DNA of 64,000 nt from Halomonas sp. THAF5a (GCF_009363755.1 NZ_CP045417.1:124001-188000); one strand, 5' to 3'. Counted from the stretch's first letter, positions 1-10,350 are shown. Notes: generated by a model not told the origin, from the sequence alone. Numbers and translations are program-made.

Positions 1-1
1 C

Positions 2-2227
2 TTCAGCGCCGAGCGGCGCCGCCATCTGCTGGTGGTGGACGATGCCGGCCGCCCCCGGGGCATCCTCTCCCAGACCGATCTGGCGCTGAACCAGGGCCTG
101 GAGCCCTACCTTCGCCTGCGCGAGGTCGGCGATGCGATGCGCCAGCGCCCGCTGCTGCTGCCGGGTGACCGGTCGCTGAACGAGGCCGCGCGGCACATGG
201 GGCGCCACGGCTGTGATGCCGCCGTGGTCACCTGCCAGGACGGCGAGCTCGGCATCCTCACCGAGCGTGACCTGGTGCGTTTCGTTGCCCGGCATCCCGG
301 CAACACCGTCATCGGGGAGCTCGCCAGCCGGCCACTGATGACCGTCGACGTCGAGGCGGCGCTGATCCATGCGCGGGACCTGTTGATCGACCAGCGCGTG
401 CGCCACCTGGGCGTGCTCGACGGCGAGGGAGAGGTCGTCGGGCTGCTGGGCTTCCAGGACCTGCTGGCCGGTGCCGAGCACCTCTATCTCGAGGACCTGC
501 GCGAGGCGCTGGAACAGCGCGACCAGGCCCTGTCCCAGTCGCGGCGTCACCTGCAGCTGGCGGAGCGAGTGATCGACGCCTCCCTGGAGGGGATCATCAT
601 CACCGATGCCGAGACGCGCATCGAGTTCGTCAACCCGGCCTTCACGCACCTGACCGGCTACAGCCTGGAGGAGGCGGTGGGGCGCACCCCGGCACTGCTC
701 TCCTCGGGGCGCCACGACGCCGACTTCTATCGCGACATGTGGCGGACCCTGCAGGAGTCGGGCTACTGGCGCGGCGAGATCTGGAACCGGCGCAAGAGCG
801 GCCAGCTCTACCTGGAGCTGCTGACCATCACGGCCATTCGCGACGACCGCGGCGAGATCAGCCACTACGCGGCGCTGTTCAGCGATATCACCCACATCCG
901 CGAGAACGAGGAGCAGGTGCGTCGCCTGGCCTACTACGACCCCCTGACCCGGCTGCCCAACCGCCGCCTGCTGGAGGACCGCCTGGAGCTGGGGATCCGC
1001 CATGCGCGCCGTTATGGCCAGCGCCTGGCGGTGATCTTCCTCGACCTCGACCACTTCAAGCAGGTCAACGACGCCCTCGGCCACGCCCTGGGCGACGAGC
1101 TGCTGCTCAAGGTCTCAAAGCGGCTGCGCGCCCAGCTGCGCGAGGACGACACCCTGGCCCGCCAGGGCGGCGACGAGTTCATCGTGCTGCTCAACGAGAT
1201 CGAGGCGGTGGAGGAGGTCACCCGGGTGGCGCACCGCCTCGTCGAGTCGGTGAGCGCTCCCTTCGAGGTCGGCGGCCAGGCGTTCCGCGTCGGCTGCAGC
1301 CTCGGCATCAGCCTCTATCCGGATGACGGCGACCGGGTCGAGACCCTGGTGCGCCGGGCCGACTCCGCCATGTATCGTGCCAAGCAGGAGGGCCGCAACA
1401 CCTACCGGCTCTTTCGCGCCGAGATGCACCGCGAGGATCGCGGCCGCCTGGAGCTCGAGACCGCGCTGCGCAACACCGCCGAGACCGGCGCGGGGCTCGG
1501 AGTGCACTACCAGCCGCTCTTCGACCGCGACAGCGGCGAGCTGGAGGGCGCCGAGGCCCTGCTGCGCTGGCACCACCCGACGCTTGGCCACGTCTCCCCC
1601 GGCGACTTCATCCCCCTGGCCGAGCGCTCGGGGCTGATCCTGCCGCTGGGCGAGCGGCTGATGCAGCTGGTGGCCGCCCAGCTGCGCGACTGGCGGGCCG
1701 CCGGGCTCGCGCCGCCGCGGGTCGCCGTCAACCTGTCGGCGCGCCAGTTCTGGCAGAGCGACCTGGTGGCCCAGGTGCGTGAGCTCTACGCCGCCTATGC
1801 GCTGCCGCCGGGCCAGATCGGCGTCGAACTCACCGAGAGCGTCCTGCTCGACAAGCACCAGGAGGCGATCGCCACCCTGCAGGCGCTGCGCGAGCTGGGC
1901 TGTCGCATCGCCATCGACGACTTCGGCACCGGCTACTCCTCGCTGAGCTACCTGCAGGACCTGCCGGTGACCACCCTCAAGATCGATCGCAGCTTCATCC
2001 AGCAGCTCGGCGAGAGTCGCGGCAGCTCGGCCATCGTGGCCGCGGTGACGGGACTCGCCGAGGAGCTCGGCCTGCGCGTGGTGGCCGAGGGCGTGGAGAC
2101 CGAGGCGCAGCTGCAGGCGCTCTCCCGACATCACGTCAACCTGATCCAGGGCTATCTCACCGGCCGCCCGGTCGAGGCCGCCACCTTCGCGGAGCGCTAC
2201 CTGGCCCGCCACGGCGCCCCGGCCTGA
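2..2227 (+). CDS. CBS-PAS-GGDEF-EAL c-di-GMP signalling protein (5' end outside window)
   Basis: The reading frame is open to the first bases of the window, and the residues before the first possible start (ERRRHLLVVDDAGRP) continue a CBS domain, so the gene begins upstream; 741 residues are visible. Domains in order: paired CBS (about 1-155), a short coiled linker, PAS (about 180-300), GGDEF (signature at about 389) and EAL (EALLRW at about 518). The cyclase site GGDEF is intact and an RxxD inhibitory site (REDD) lies five residues before it. The phosphodiesterase residues are present (EAL, NLSARQF, ELTES, DDFGTGYSS, KIDRSF, AEGVET), so both activities are possible. No transmembrane segment is visible; probably a cytosolic enzyme controlled by an adenylate ligand (CBS) and a PAS cofactor. 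Which activity dominates cannot be read from sequence. Confidence 0.93.
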   Translation, partial: FSAERRRHLLVVDDAGRPRGILSQTDLALNQGLEPYLRLREVGDAMRQRPLLLPGDRSLNEAARHMGRHGCDAAVVTCQDGELGILTERDLVRFVARHPGNTVIGELASRPLMTVDVEAALIHARDLLIDQRVRHLGVLDGEGEVVGLLGFQDLLAGAEHLYLEDLREALEQRDQALSQSRRHLQLAERVIDASLEGIIITDAETRIEFVNPAFTHLTGYSLEEAVGRTPALLSSGRHDADFYRDMWRTLQESGYWRGEIWNRRKSGQLYLELLTITAIRDDRGEISHYAALFSDITHIRENEEQVRRLAYYDPLTRLPNRRLLEDRLELGIRHARRYGQRLAVIFLDLDHFKQVNDALGHALGDELLLKVSKRLRAQLREDDTLARQGGDEFIVLLNEIEAVEEVTRVAHRLVESVSAPFEVGGQAFRVGCSLGISLYPDDGDRVETLVRRADSAMYRAKQEGRNTYRLFRAEMHREDRGRLELETALRNTAETGAGLGVHYQPLFDRDSGELEGAEALLRWHHPTLGHVSPGDFIPLAERSGLILPLGERLMQLVAAQLRDWRAAGLAPPRVAVNLSARQFWQSDLVAQVRELYAAYALPPGQIGVELTESVLLDKHQEAIATLQALRELGCRIAIDDFGTGYSSLSYLQDLPVTTLKIDRSFIQQLGESRGSSAIVAAVTGLAEELGLRVVAEGVETEAQLQALSRHHVNLIQGYLTGRPVEAATFAERYLARHGAPA

Positions 2228-2325
2228 GGGGGCTCGGGCCGATGCCATCGGAATGTCATAAATCGCTGATATAAATCGGGTCTGGCCGTCCGCCGGCCGC
2301 CCGCTTCGCAGCGACAGGACTTCCG

Positions 2326-4029
2326 ATGCGACTTCTCGATCGACTGACCATCCGGCTCAGCTGGAGCCTGGTGCTGATCGCCTTCGGCGCGATCATCCTC
2401 GGCACCGGGGCGCTCGGCCTCTACGCCAACCACCATGGCCGCACCGCCTTCGCCGATCTGCGCGAGGTCCAGGAGCAGCAGTCCCGGGCCCTCCACCAGG
2501 CCTACATCGCCACCCTTCGGACCCAGGTCGCCATGGAGCGCGCCGCCCACCTGCTCCGGGTGCCCTCCTTCGATCGTCCCGGGCCGATCGTCGACCAGGC
2601 CCGGGCCGACATGGACGCGGCCGAGGCGGCCTTCGAGCGCTTCCAGGCCATGGCCGAGGGCGAGACCGCCGAGGCGCTGGGCGAGCGCTTCCATTCGCTG
2701 CTCGGGACCGGGCTCTCGCTGCAGCTGATGCTGCTGGAGGAAGAAGATCTGGGCGGCTACGACGCCGGCAAGGCCCGGCTGGCCCAGCTGAGCCAGGCCT
2801 TCATGGACGGCGCCGAGGCCTTCTTCGAGGCGTCGACCACCCGCGGCGACGCCCAGGCCGAGCGCTTCAATGCCATGGCGAGCTGGCTCAACCTGGCCCT
2901 GGTCGCCGCCCTGGCGGGCGCGCTGGCGCTGGTGCTGGTGGTGGTCTGGGGCGTGCGGGTCAACGTCATCCGCCCCCTGGCACGCATCACCACGCATTTT
3001 CGGCGCATCGCCGACGGTGATCTCGCCACGCCGGTGGAGGCCCGCGGCGGCAACGAGATCGGCCAGCTCTATGCCGAGCTCGACGGCATGCGCCGGGCCC
3101 TGGCCCAGACCGTCGAGCGCATCCGCCACGGCGGCGGCGCGGTATGGGAGACGGCGGCGCGCCTGAACGAGGGCAATCAGGAGCTTTCGGCGCGCACCCA
3201 GCAGCAGGCGGCCTCTCTCGAGCAGACCGCCGCCAGCCTGGATGAGATGACCGCCTCGGTCGCCGACACCGCGGGTCACGTCCGCGAGGCCAACGAGCTG
3301 GCCGATCGGGCCACCGAGCGGGCCCGGCGCGGCAGCGAGGGGATGAGCGCCTTCATCGAGACCATGGGGGAGATCCGCGAACGCTCGACCCGCATCGGCG
3401 AGATCGTCGGCCTGATCGACGATATCGCCTTCCAGACCAACCTGCTGGCGCTCAACGCCTCGGTGGAGGCCGCCCGGGCGGGCGAGCACGGCCGCGGCTT
3501 CGCGGTGGTGGCGGGCGAGGTGCGCCAGCTCGCCTCGCGCAGCGCCCGCTCGGCCAGCGAGATTCGCGGGCTCACCGAGGCCTCCCGGGCCAGTGTCGCG
3601 CGGGGCGACGAGCTGTCGTGCCAGGCCAGCGAGGCGATGGAGGCCATCGTCACCGCCATTCGCGGCCTCGGCGAGCGCATCGGCGCGATCGACCATGCCG
3701 CCACCGAGCAGCATCGCGGGCTCGACCAGATCAACCGGGCGATGCACCAGATGGGCATCGTCACCCAGCGCAATACCGAGCGGGTGGCCGAGGCGCAGGA
3801 CACCGCGCGGGCCCTCGAGGAGGAGGCCGAGCGGATGCGGGCCTTCACCGCCCGCTTCTGCCTGCCGGCGCTCGACGAGGAGGCCAGCCGCGACGGCGAG
3901 GCGCTGCCCGGCAATGAGGGCGACGGCGTCGGCAGAGCACCCCACGAGCGGGCGGGTCCCGGTCGCTCGGATACTATCGCCGACGAGCCCGCGGCCTGGA
4001 TGCCCCCGCGAGAGGCCGAGCCCGCCTGA
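2326..4029 (+). CDS. methyl-accepting chemotaxis protein (four-helix-bundle sensor)
   Basis: A 567-residue transmembrane chemoreceptor. TM1 lies at about 12-34, followed by a helical periplasmic sensor of the Tar/Tsr four-helix-bundle kind, TM2 at about 188-212, a HAMP domain, and the conserved cytoplasmic signalling hairpin ([20 protein letters not shown]) that binds CheA/CheW. There is no C-terminal pentapeptide for CheR/CheB docking; the tail is Glu/Asp/Pro rich and ends REAEPA. Ligand unknown. The ATG has CAGGA upstream. Its stop overlaps a possible ATG of the next gene (ATGA), so the downstream EAL/GGDEF gene is probably co-transcribed, linking chemotaxis to c-di-GMP control. No sigma-28 promoter was found in the 98-base gap before it, unlike the second receptor at 8043. 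Confidence 0.95.
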   Translation: MRLLDRLTIRLSWSLVLIAFGAIILGTGALGLYANHHGRTAFADLREVQEQQSRALHQAYIATLRTQVAMERAAHLLRVPSFDRPGPIVDQARADMDAAEAAFERFQAMAEGETAEALGERFHSLLGTGLSLQLMLLEEEDLGGYDAGKARLAQLSQAFMDGAEAFFEASTTRGDAQAERFNAMASWLNLALVAALAGALALVLVVVWGVRVNVIRPLARITTHFRRIADGDLATPVEARGGNEIGQLYAELDGMRRALAQTVERIRHGGGAVWETAARLNEGNQELSARTQQQAASLEQTAASLDEMTASVADTAGHVREANELADRATERARRGSEGMSAFIETMGEIRERSTRIGEIVGLIDDIAFQTNLLALNASVEAARAGEHGRGFAVVAGEVRQLASRSARSASEIRGLTEASRASVARGDELSCQASEAMEAIVTAIRGLGERIGAIDHAATEQHRGLDQINRAMHQMGIVTQRNTERVAEAQDTARALEEEAERMRAFTARFCLPALDEEASRDGEALPGNEGDGVGRAPHERAGPGRSDTIADEPAAWMPPREAEPA

Positions 4030-4043
4030 TGGAGGAGCCCACC

Positions 4044-5828
4044 ATGCGCAACAGCGCCATCACGCCGGGCCGCGCCGCCGAGGCGATGCTCGATCGCGAG
4101 GCCGATGAGCTCGACCGCATCCTGCGTGAGGAGGCCATCACCCCGCTCTTCCAGCCCATCGTCGATGCCGGCTGCCAGGGGATCTTCGGCTACGAGGCGC
4201 TGTCTCGCGGGCCGTCGGGCTCGCCGCTGCACTCGCCGGTGACGCTGTTCGACACGGCTCGGCTGACGGGGCGCCTGGTCGAGCTCGACCTGCTCTGCCG
4301 GCGCCTGGCCATCGAGGCCTTCGCCGCCCTCGACCTGCCGGGACGACTCTTCCTCAACGTCATGCCGACCTCGCTGCTCGAGGAGGACTTTCGCGAGGGA
4401 CTCACCCGCGCCTTCCTGGCCGGCGTCGGGCTCTCGCCGGAGCGGGTGGTGATCGAGCTCACCGAGCACCTGCCGATCCACGACTATGCGCTGATGCGCC
4501 AGGCCGTGGATCACTACCGGCGCATGGGCTTCCAGGTCGCCCTGGACGACCTGGGGGCCGGCTACTCCAGCCTGCGCCACTGGGCCGAGCTGCGCCCCGA
4601 CTTCGTCAAGATCGATCGCCACTTCGTGCAGGAGGTCGACCGCGATCCCGGCAAGGGACAGTTCCTGCACTCGCTGCTCGAGGTGTCGCGCAGCCTGGGC
4701 TGCCGGGTGATTGCCGAGGGCATCGAGACCGCCGGCGAGCAGCGCTGCCTGTGGGGCATGAACTGCCGCCTGATGCAGGGCTATCACTTCGCACGGCCCG
4801 CTCAGCAGCCGCCGCGCCGTCTCGAGCACCCCGCGCCGACGCCGACGGCGGTGTCGGGGGGCGTCGGCGTGGGTGGCACTGCCGCCGCGCTCTGCCGCCA
4901 TCTGGCGCCGGTGGTCCAGGGAACGCCGGTGCCGGAGGTGGTGGCGCGCTTTCGCGACGACCCGGAACTGCGCTGCCTGGCGGTGCTGGATGCCGAGCAG
5001 CGCCCCGTGGGCGTGGTGCGACAGCACGCCTTCCTGTCGCTGTTCACCAACCCCTTCAGCCACGCCCTGCATGCCCGTCAGCCCATCGATGCGGTGATGG
5101 ATCGGCGCATGCGCGTCGCCGAGGCGTCGATGCCGCTGGAGGCGCTCAGCCGCCACATCACCGGCGCGACCCAGGGCGCGCAGGATGACTTCGTGATCGT
5201 CGATGCCGACGGGCGCTATCGCGGGCTCGGCCTGGTGGTCGACCTGCTGCGCGAGATCACCGCCCTGCAGGTGCGCAGCGCCCGCCAGGCCAACCCGCTG
5301 ACCGGGCTGCCCGGCAACGAGGCGATCAACGATGCCCTGGCGGCGCGACTGGCCGACGGCGGCGCCTTCGTCGCGGTCTATGCCGACCTGGACCGCTTCA
5401 AGGCCTTCAACGACGCCTACGGCTACGTCCAGGGCGACCAGGTGATCCTGGCGCTGGGGCGGTTGCTCAAGGAGGTGGTCGGCGAGGCGGGCTTCGTCGG
5501 CCATGTGGGCGGCGACGACTTCATGCTGGTGCTCGAGCCCGAGGGCGCCCGGGCGAGCTGCGAGACGATCCTCGCACGCTTCGCCCGCTTCGTTCCGGGC
5601 TTCTATGACGCGGCGGCTCGCCCGGGCGGAGGGAGCGGGGGCCCCGATCGGCGCGAGAGCGGCGTACCGCGGATGTCACTCTCCCTGGCCGCCTTTCCGG
5701 TGCCGGGGAACGCGGGGCTGACCGCCAGGGAGGTCGCCAACGTGCTGGCCGAGCTCAAGGGGCAGGCCAAGCGTCAGGCGGGCAACAGCCTGTTCGTCGA
5801 GCGGCGTGGCGCCGGGGTCATGCGTTGA
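4044..5828 (+). CDS. EAL-CBS-GGDEF c-di-GMP signalling protein
   Basis: 594 residues with an unusual order: EAL first (YEALSRG at about 51), then a CBS pair (about 265-410), then GGDEF last (GGDDF at about 489). EAL catalytic residues look complete (EAL, LFLNVMP, IELTEHL, DDLGAGYSS, VKIDRHF, AEGIET). The cyclase motif is GGDDF rather than GGDEF, a variant that can be active but may also act as a regulator; no clear RxxD inhibitory site precedes it. No transmembrane segment. Start: an ATG at 4029 overlaps the upstream stop, but the ATG at 4044 has GGAGGA seven bases before it and is preferred. The 3' end overlaps the convergent diguanylate cyclase gene by 11 bases. Confidence 0.93.
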   Translation: MRNSAITPGRAAEAMLDREADELDRILREEAITPLFQPIVDAGCQGIFGYEALSRGPSGSPLHSPVTLFDTARLTGRLVELDLLCRRLAIEAFAALDLPGRLFLNVMPTSLLEEDFREGLTRAFLAGVGLSPERVVIELTEHLPIHDYALMRQAVDHYRRMGFQVALDDLGAGYSSLRHWAELRPDFVKIDRHFVQEVDRDPGKGQFLHSLLEVSRSLGCRVIAEGIETAGEQRCLWGMNCRLMQGYHFARPAQQPPRRLEHPAPTPTAVSGGVGVGGTAAALCRHLAPVVQGTPVPEVVARFRDDPELRCLAVLDAEQRPVGVVRQHAFLSLFTNPFSHALHARQPIDAVMDRRMRVAEASMPLEALSRHITGATQGAQDDFVIVDADGRYRGLGLVVDLLREITALQVRSARQANPLTGLPGNEAINDALAARLADGGAFVAVYADLDRFKAFNDAYGYVQGDQVILALGRLLKEVVGEAGFVGHVGGDDFMLVLEPEGARASCETILARFARFVPGFYDAAARPGGGSGGPDRRESGVPRMSLSLAAFPVPGNAGLTAREVANVLAELKGQAKRQAGNSLFVERRGAGVMR

Positions 5829-7854
5829 TCACGGCGTCGCGACCTTGCGCCTTGGCGCGGTAGCTTGCGGCATCGGCGCGCCGCACCGCGTCGCCCCCGC
5901 TCTCGTCGCCCCGCTGGAAGGTGCTGACGCCGACGCTGGCGGTGACGCGCCAGTGCCTGCCGTCCTGCTCCACGCTGCAGGCGGCGATCCGTGCCCGCAG
6001 CGCCTCGGCGATGCGCCGGGCGCGGGGCCACGCGCAGCCCGGCAGCAGCACGGCGAATTCGTCGCCACCCTGGCGGGCGGCGTGATCGCTGCTGCGGGTC
6101 ACGGTGCCCATTGCGGCAGCCACCTGGCGCAGCATGCTGTCGCCCAGGGCATGGCCGCCCTCATCGTTGACGGGCTTGAAGTGGTCCAGGTCGAAGAGCA
6201 GCAGCGCCGAGGGGGTGCCGGCCTGCTCCCAGGCGGCGAAGGCCTCCTCCAGGCGGCGCCCGAAGCCGCGCCGGTTGAGCAGGCCGGTCAGCGGGTCGTG
6301 CTCCGCCTCCCAGCGGCGCCGCGCGTCCTCGTGCCGGCGCTGGGTGATGTCGCGCACGGCGCCGACCAGGCCGATGAACTCGCCGTTCACGTGGATCGCC
6401 TTGGTGTGCACGTCGAGCCACAGCGTCTCGCCGTTCTCGGCGACATAACGGAACTGGCGCTCGAGATCGTGATGCTCGCGCAGGCTCGACTGCCAGGCGT
6501 TGAGCATCGCGTCGCGATCCTTGTCATGGAGACGCCGGGCCCAGGTCGTCAGGCAGATCGGTGAGGAGAGGTTCAGCAGCGCCTTCAGGCTCTCGTTGAC
6601 GAAGGTCAGCCGGCCGCGGGTATCGGTCACGAACATGCCCTGGGGCGAGGCGTCGAGGATCCCTTCCAGGAAGGCCTCGCGCTCCTGGAGCTCATCCAGG
6701 CTCTGCAGGCGCTGATGTTCCAGCTCGTTGAAGACGTCGACGACGCGCCTAAGCTCCGTCATCCGGGTGGGAATCTCCAGCTCATGCCGCTGCCCGAGAC
6801 TCAGCTCCCTGATCTGCTGGGCCAGGCGCGTCAGCGGCTGCAGGAAGCGCCAGATCAGCCCCCCCATCACCGGCAGCAGCAGGCCCAGGGCCCACCAGGC
6901 GCGGTGGGTGATGCGCTGCATGACGCTGGCCAGGGGCGCGAAGGCCTGCTCGAGGGGCAGGTAGACACCCACGACCCATTCGGCGGGCCAGATCTGGCGA
7001 TAGGCCTTGAGGGCCTTGCCGCCCTGGCCGGTCTCGCCGAGGGCGTCGCCCTCCCAGCCGAGCAGGGCCAGGTCGAGGCCGGGATCGTCCAGCGCCGAGA
7101 CGGCCCCCGGCAGGCCCCGGCGCTGCTCGGGATGGTAGAGCAGGCGGCCCGAGGCGGTGGCCACGACCACGTGCCCCTCATCGCCCAGGCGCAGGTGCTT
7201 GAAGTCCTCGAAGAGCTCGCTGCGCTCGATCTCGACGAGCCCGCCCAGAAAGCCCGTGTAGCGACCCTGGGCATCCCGGACGGGGACCAGCATCATCACC
7301 ATCGGCTTGCCGGAGACGATGCCGATGAAGGGGTCGCTGACGTGGGGGCGCTGCACGTGGCGCATGTGGCGAGCGTAGGCGCGGTGATCGATGCTGAGGC
7401 CGTTGCGGCCGGGGAGCGTCGGCCAGTTGTCGACGATGATGTTGTCGGCATCGACCAGCGCCAGGCCCTCGAAGAGGGTGAGCAGCGCCTCGTGATGGCC
7501 CTCGGCCAGGACGCCCGGCGCGGCACTCGGCAGCGCGTCGGCGAGGCGCTCCAGCATCGCCAGGCGCTGTTCGATCTTCTGCGTGATGGCGTTGCGCACC
7601 AGCTCCGCCTCGTAGCGCAGGTGGACCCGATTGGACTCCTCGACCAGCAGCGAGCCGGACTGCCAGCCGAAGGCCAGCAGCATCACGCAGAGCACGCCCC
7701 ATACCGCGGCGACCCCGAGAAGCAGGCGTCCGCGCAGCGAGAGCAGCAGCGCCCGACCGGCGGCTTGCAGAGGCGCGAGGATCTTCAGGGGGCCACCTCT
7801 CGGGTCGCTGTGGTCGTCATGATGGGCGTCGTCGTCCAGGCACAAAGCGCACAT
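5818..7854 (-). CDS. membrane diguanylate cyclase (Cache-HAMP-PAS-GGDEF)
   Basis: About 678 residues from the ATG at 7854; a TTG at 7881 would add nine residues and neither start has a strong ribosome site. After a His/Asp-rich N-terminus there is a TM segment (about 35-60), a large periplasmic region with Cache features (DPFIGIVSGKPMVMM, then PAEWVVGVYLPLEQAF), a second TM, a HAMP-like stretch, a PAS domain with PAC continuation and a GGDEF domain (signature GGDEF at about 596, ending VINA). No EAL. The CHASE/Cache region suggests it senses a small periplasmic ligand such as an amino or organic acid, then makes c-di-GMP. It faces the upstream EAL/GGDEF gene tail to tail and is divergent from the chemoreceptor at 8043. 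Confidence 0.93.
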   Translation of the reverse strand: MCALCLDDDAHHDDHSDPRGGPLKILAPLQAAGRALLLSLRGRLLLGVAAVWGVLCVMLLAFGWQSGSLLVEESNRVHLRYEAELVRNAITQKIEQRLAMLERLADALPSAAPGVLAEGHHEALLTLFEGLALVDADNIIVDNWPTLPGRNGLSIDHRAYARHMRHVQRPHVSDPFIGIVSGKPMVMMLVPVRDAQGRYTGFLGGLVEIERSELFEDFKHLRLGDEGHVVVATASGRLLYHPEQRRGLPGAVSALDDPGLDLALLGWEGDALGETGQGGKALKAYRQIWPAEWVVGVYLPLEQAFAPLASVMQRITHRAWWALGLLLPVMGGLIWRFLQPLTRLAQQIRELSLGQRHELEIPTRMTELRRVVDVFNELEHQRLQSLDELQEREAFLEGILDASPQGMFVTDTRGRLTFVNESLKALLNLSSPICLTTWARRLHDKDRDAMLNAWQSSLREHHDLERQFRYVAENGETLWLDVHTKAIHVNGEFIGLVGAVRDITQRRHEDARRRWEAEHDPLTGLLNRRGFGRRLEEAFAAWEQAGTPSALLLFDLDHFKPVNDEGGHALGDSMLRQVAAAMGTVTRSSDHAARQGGDEFAVLLPGCAWPRARRIAEALRARIAACSVEQDGRHWRVTASVGVSTFQRGDESGGDAVRRADAASYRAKAQGRDAVINA

Positions 7855-7949
7855 AGTGCCAGCCTGGGGCGTGTGCTCCAATCCCCGGGGTCATGACTAA
7901 TTAGTTTTTTCTGTTATTTGGCGCAGCGACGTTGAGTGGCTGGTCCGGC

Positions 7950-7976
7950 TCAAGTCTCGGCGGACAGCGCCGATAA
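7950..7976 (+). promoter_or_regulatory. sigma-28 (FliA) promoter of chemoreceptor gene
   Basis: TCAAGTCT at 7950-7957, an 11-base spacer, and GCCGATAA at 7969-7976. The -10 element matches the FliA consensus exactly and the -35 is a common variant. It lies 66 bases before the receptor start at 8043. Confidence 0.85.
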
Positions 7977-8042
7977 GCCGGGGGTCGCCGGCACCTGGCA
8001 CCCGGGCCCGGCGCGGACCATAACCCCTCCACGAGAGTGACC

Positions 8043-9902
8043 ATGCTGACTTCCCTGAGACTGCGCATCCTCCTTGCCACCCTGGCGGTGATCGCCGTGG
8101 CGCTGGTCGCCAACGGCGCGGCCAGCTACTTCACCGTCCAATCCCACAACGATCGACAGATCGCCCAGCAGCTCGACTCCGTCGCCAGCGGCAATGCCCA
8201 GGCCATCGAGGAGTGGATCGCCGCCCGCGCCACCATGCTCGAGGCGCTCGATCCGGTCGCCACCCGGGAATCACCGATGGACGCGCTGAACCAGCTGCGC
8301 GTGTCCGGCGACTTCATGAACACCTACCTCGCCACGCCCCGCGGTGACGTCGTCTTCTCGGCCAGCGAGGCTCCCGAGGGCTACGATCCCCGCGTGCGGC
8401 CCTGGTACCGCCAGGCCGTGGAAGCCGGCGAGGTGGTGGTCACCACCCCCTATGCGGATGCCACCTCCGACAAGCGGGTGGTGACCTTCGCCGCTCCCTA
8501 CTATCGCCAGGGTGAGCTGGTCGCCGTGGCCGGCGGTGACGTGGCCCTCGATGCCATCATCGCGATCGTCGACGAGATCATGCCCACGCCCTCGAGCCTG
8601 GCCTTCCTGGCGACTGCCGATGGCACCCTGGTGGCCCATCCCGATCCCGACCTGAGCCTGGCAGCGGTGAGCGAGCTCTCGCCGGCGCTGACGGCCGAAC
8701 GGCTCGAGGCGCTGCACGCCGCCGAGACGCCGCCGCATGCGGTGCTGGACGGCGCCGACAAGCTGCTGCGGGGCAATACCATCGACGGTACCGACTGGCA
8801 GCTGGTCGTGGCCCTGGACGAGCACGAGGCCACCGCCGGGCTTCGCGGCGTGATGAGCGCCTCCGCCATCACCCTGGTTGTGGTCGGCCTGATGGCGGCG
8901 CTGCTGCTGGGCACGCTGCTCAAGGTGGTCTTCCGGCGGCTGCTGGCGGCGCGCGATGCCATGGAGAGCGTGGCCAGCGGCAGCGGCGACCTGACGCGAC
9001 GCCTGCCCGAGGAGGGACGCGACGAGGTGGCGCAGATCGCCAACGCCTTCAACCGCTTCGTCTCGCGCATGGAGACGGTGATGCTGACCATTCGCGACAG
9101 CAGCGAATCGGTGCACGTGGCCGCCACCGAGATCGCCCAGGGCGGCCAGGACCTGTCGCGGCGCACCGAGAACGCCGCCTCCAGCCTGCAGCAGACCTCG
9201 GCCTCGATGGAAGAGATCACCAGCACCGTGGAGCACACCGCCGAGTCCTCCCGCCAGGCCAACGGCCTGGCCGAGTCGGCCGCCGACACGGCCAAGCGCG
9301 GCGGCGAGGCCGTCGATCAGGTGGTGACCACCATGCAGGGCATCACCGATTCCTCTCAGGAGATCAGCGAGATCGTCGGCATGATGGACGGCATCGCCTT
9401 CCAGACCAACCTGCTGGCGCTCAACGCCTCGGTGGAGGCCGCCCGGGCCGGCGAGGCCGGACGCGGCTTCGCGGTGGTCGCCGACGAGGTGCGCCAGCTG
9501 GCCAGCCGCTCGGCGGACGCCGCCAAGCAGATCAAGGAACTGATCGACACCTCCGCGGAGCGCACCGAGCAGGGTGCCAGCCAGGTGCGCGCCGCCGGCG
9601 AGACCATGCAGGAGTTGGTGGCGAGCGTCACCCGGGTCGCCGACGTGCTGGGCGAGATCACCGCCGCCACCGGCGAGCAGAGCGATGGCATCGGCCAGGT
9701 CAACGTGGCGGTCAGCGAGCTCGATCGCATGACCCAGCAGAACGCCGCCCTGGTGGAGGAGTCCACCACCGCCGCCGAGCAGTTGAAGGAGCAGGCCAAC
9801 CGCCTCGCCCAGACGGTGGGCGGCTTCACCTTGAGCCAGCGCTACACGGCGGGGCTGGGCGGCGCCTCCTCCCAGGCCGGTCGCGAAACCGAGCGGGCCT
9901 GA
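8043..9902 (+). CDS. methyl-accepting chemotaxis protein (double-Cache sensor)
   Basis: 619-residue chemoreceptor. TM1 at about 7-30; periplasmic double-Cache domain ([19 protein letters not shown], then [11 protein letters not shown] and [11 protein letters not shown]), a fold that usually binds amino acids or other small carboxylates; TM2 at about 280-300; HAMP; and the signalling hairpin ([20 protein letters not shown]). No CheR-binding pentapeptide; the tail ends GRETERA. The ATG at 8043 is preferred over a GTG six bases earlier because of GAGAG five bases before it. It has its own sigma-28 promoter, so it belongs to the flagellar late regulon, in contrast to the receptor at 2326. A perfect hairpin follows the gene at 9945. 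Confidence 0.95.
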   Translation: MLTSLRLRILLATLAVIAVALVANGAASYFTVQSHNDRQIAQQLDSVASGNAQAIEEWIAARATMLEALDPVATRESPMDALNQLRVSGDFMNTYLATPRGDVVFSASEAPEGYDPRVRPWYRQAVEAGEVVVTTPYADATSDKRVVTFAAPYYRQGELVAVAGGDVALDAIIAIVDEIMPTPSSLAFLATADGTLVAHPDPDLSLAAVSELSPALTAERLEALHAAETPPHAVLDGADKLLRGNTIDGTDWQLVVALDEHEATAGLRGVMSASAITLVVVGLMAALLLGTLLKVVFRRLLAARDAMESVASGSGDLTRRLPEEGRDEVAQIANAFNRFVSRMETVMLTIRDSSESVHVAATEIAQGGQDLSRRTENAASSLQQTSASMEEITSTVEHTAESSRQANGLAESAADTAKRGGEAVDQVVTTMQGITDSSQEISEIVGMMDGIAFQTNLLALNASVEAARAGEAGRGFAVVADEVRQLASRSADAAKQIKELIDTSAERTEQGASQVRAAGETMQELVASVTRVADVLGEITAATGEQSDGIGQVNVAVSELDRMTQQNAALVEESTTAAEQLKEQANRLAQTVGGFTLSQRYTAGLGGASSQAGRETERA

Positions 9903-9944
9903 GGCCTGTCACTGGCCCGAGGTATAGACCCGACTCAACGCAAG

Positions 9945-9970
9945 ACGCCCGCGGCAACCGCCGCGGGCGT
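9945..9970. terminator. intergenic hairpin, probable bidirectional terminator
   Basis: Eleven-base perfect stem (ACGCCCGCGGC / GCCGCGGGCGT) with an AACC loop, between the convergent chemoreceptor and small flagellar-regulon gene. No long T run follows on either strand. Confidence 0.6.
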
Positions 9971-9987
9971 CGTCGTTCATGAGGCCT

Positions 9988-10350
9988 TCATGTGGCCAGT
10001 GCCTGGGCGCGTTGGTAGAGGATGCGAGCACTCTCGATGGCGACGGCCTCGTGGGCGTCCAGCGTCAGCTTCGCCCCCTGGCGCGATGCGCCACTGCGTG
10101 CAGCTTCTTCCAACTGCTGCGAATAGCGCCGCATCAGGTGCTCGAGGTTCATGCGGATCATCGAGATCTCGAGCTCGAACTCGATCTTCAGCTCCTCGAG
10201 CCGGGCCTTCTCGTCCGCATCGGCGCAGCGGGCGATCCGGCCCTGCAGCGTACTGTCCACAAGGCGTTCGGTGGTCTTGAGCTTGGGGATAAGATCGTAG
10301 ACGACGTCGCGGGCATAAAGGGTGTCGGCGTGCGGGGTCGGTCCAGGCAA
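9988..10350 (-). CDS. small sigma-28 regulon protein, unknown function
   Basis: 120 residues, helical and charged (ADEKARLEELKIEFELEIS; ending YQRAQALAT), no signal peptide or membrane segment. The frame has a stop upstream and no ATG or GTG before the coding-like region, so the start is taken as TTG at 10350 with GGAG ten bases upstream. I do not recognise the family. Context is informative: a sigma-28 promoter sits at 10392-10418, fliD is divergent, and a decayed copy of its 3' half lies beyond fliD at about 12026-12165. Size, helicity and position would fit a flagellar export chaperone of the FliT/FliS sort, or a filament-associated accessory factor, but no diagnostic motif supports this. 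Confidence 0.72.
   Translation of the reverse strand: MPGPTPHADTLYARDVVYDLIPKLKTTERLVDSTLQGRIARCADADEKARLEELKIEFELEISMIRMNLEHLMRRYSQQLEEAARSGASRQGAKLTLDAHEAVAIESARILYQRAQALAT

Noticed and set aside
2238..2245. GCCGATGC as a sigma-28 -10 for the first chemoreceptor
   Set aside because: No -35-like TAAAG or TCAAG at the required spacing upstream.
3276..5504. 742-codon open frame antisense to the chemoreceptor and EAL-CBS-GGDEF gene
   Set aside because: Crosses the boundary of two real genes and has shadow composition.
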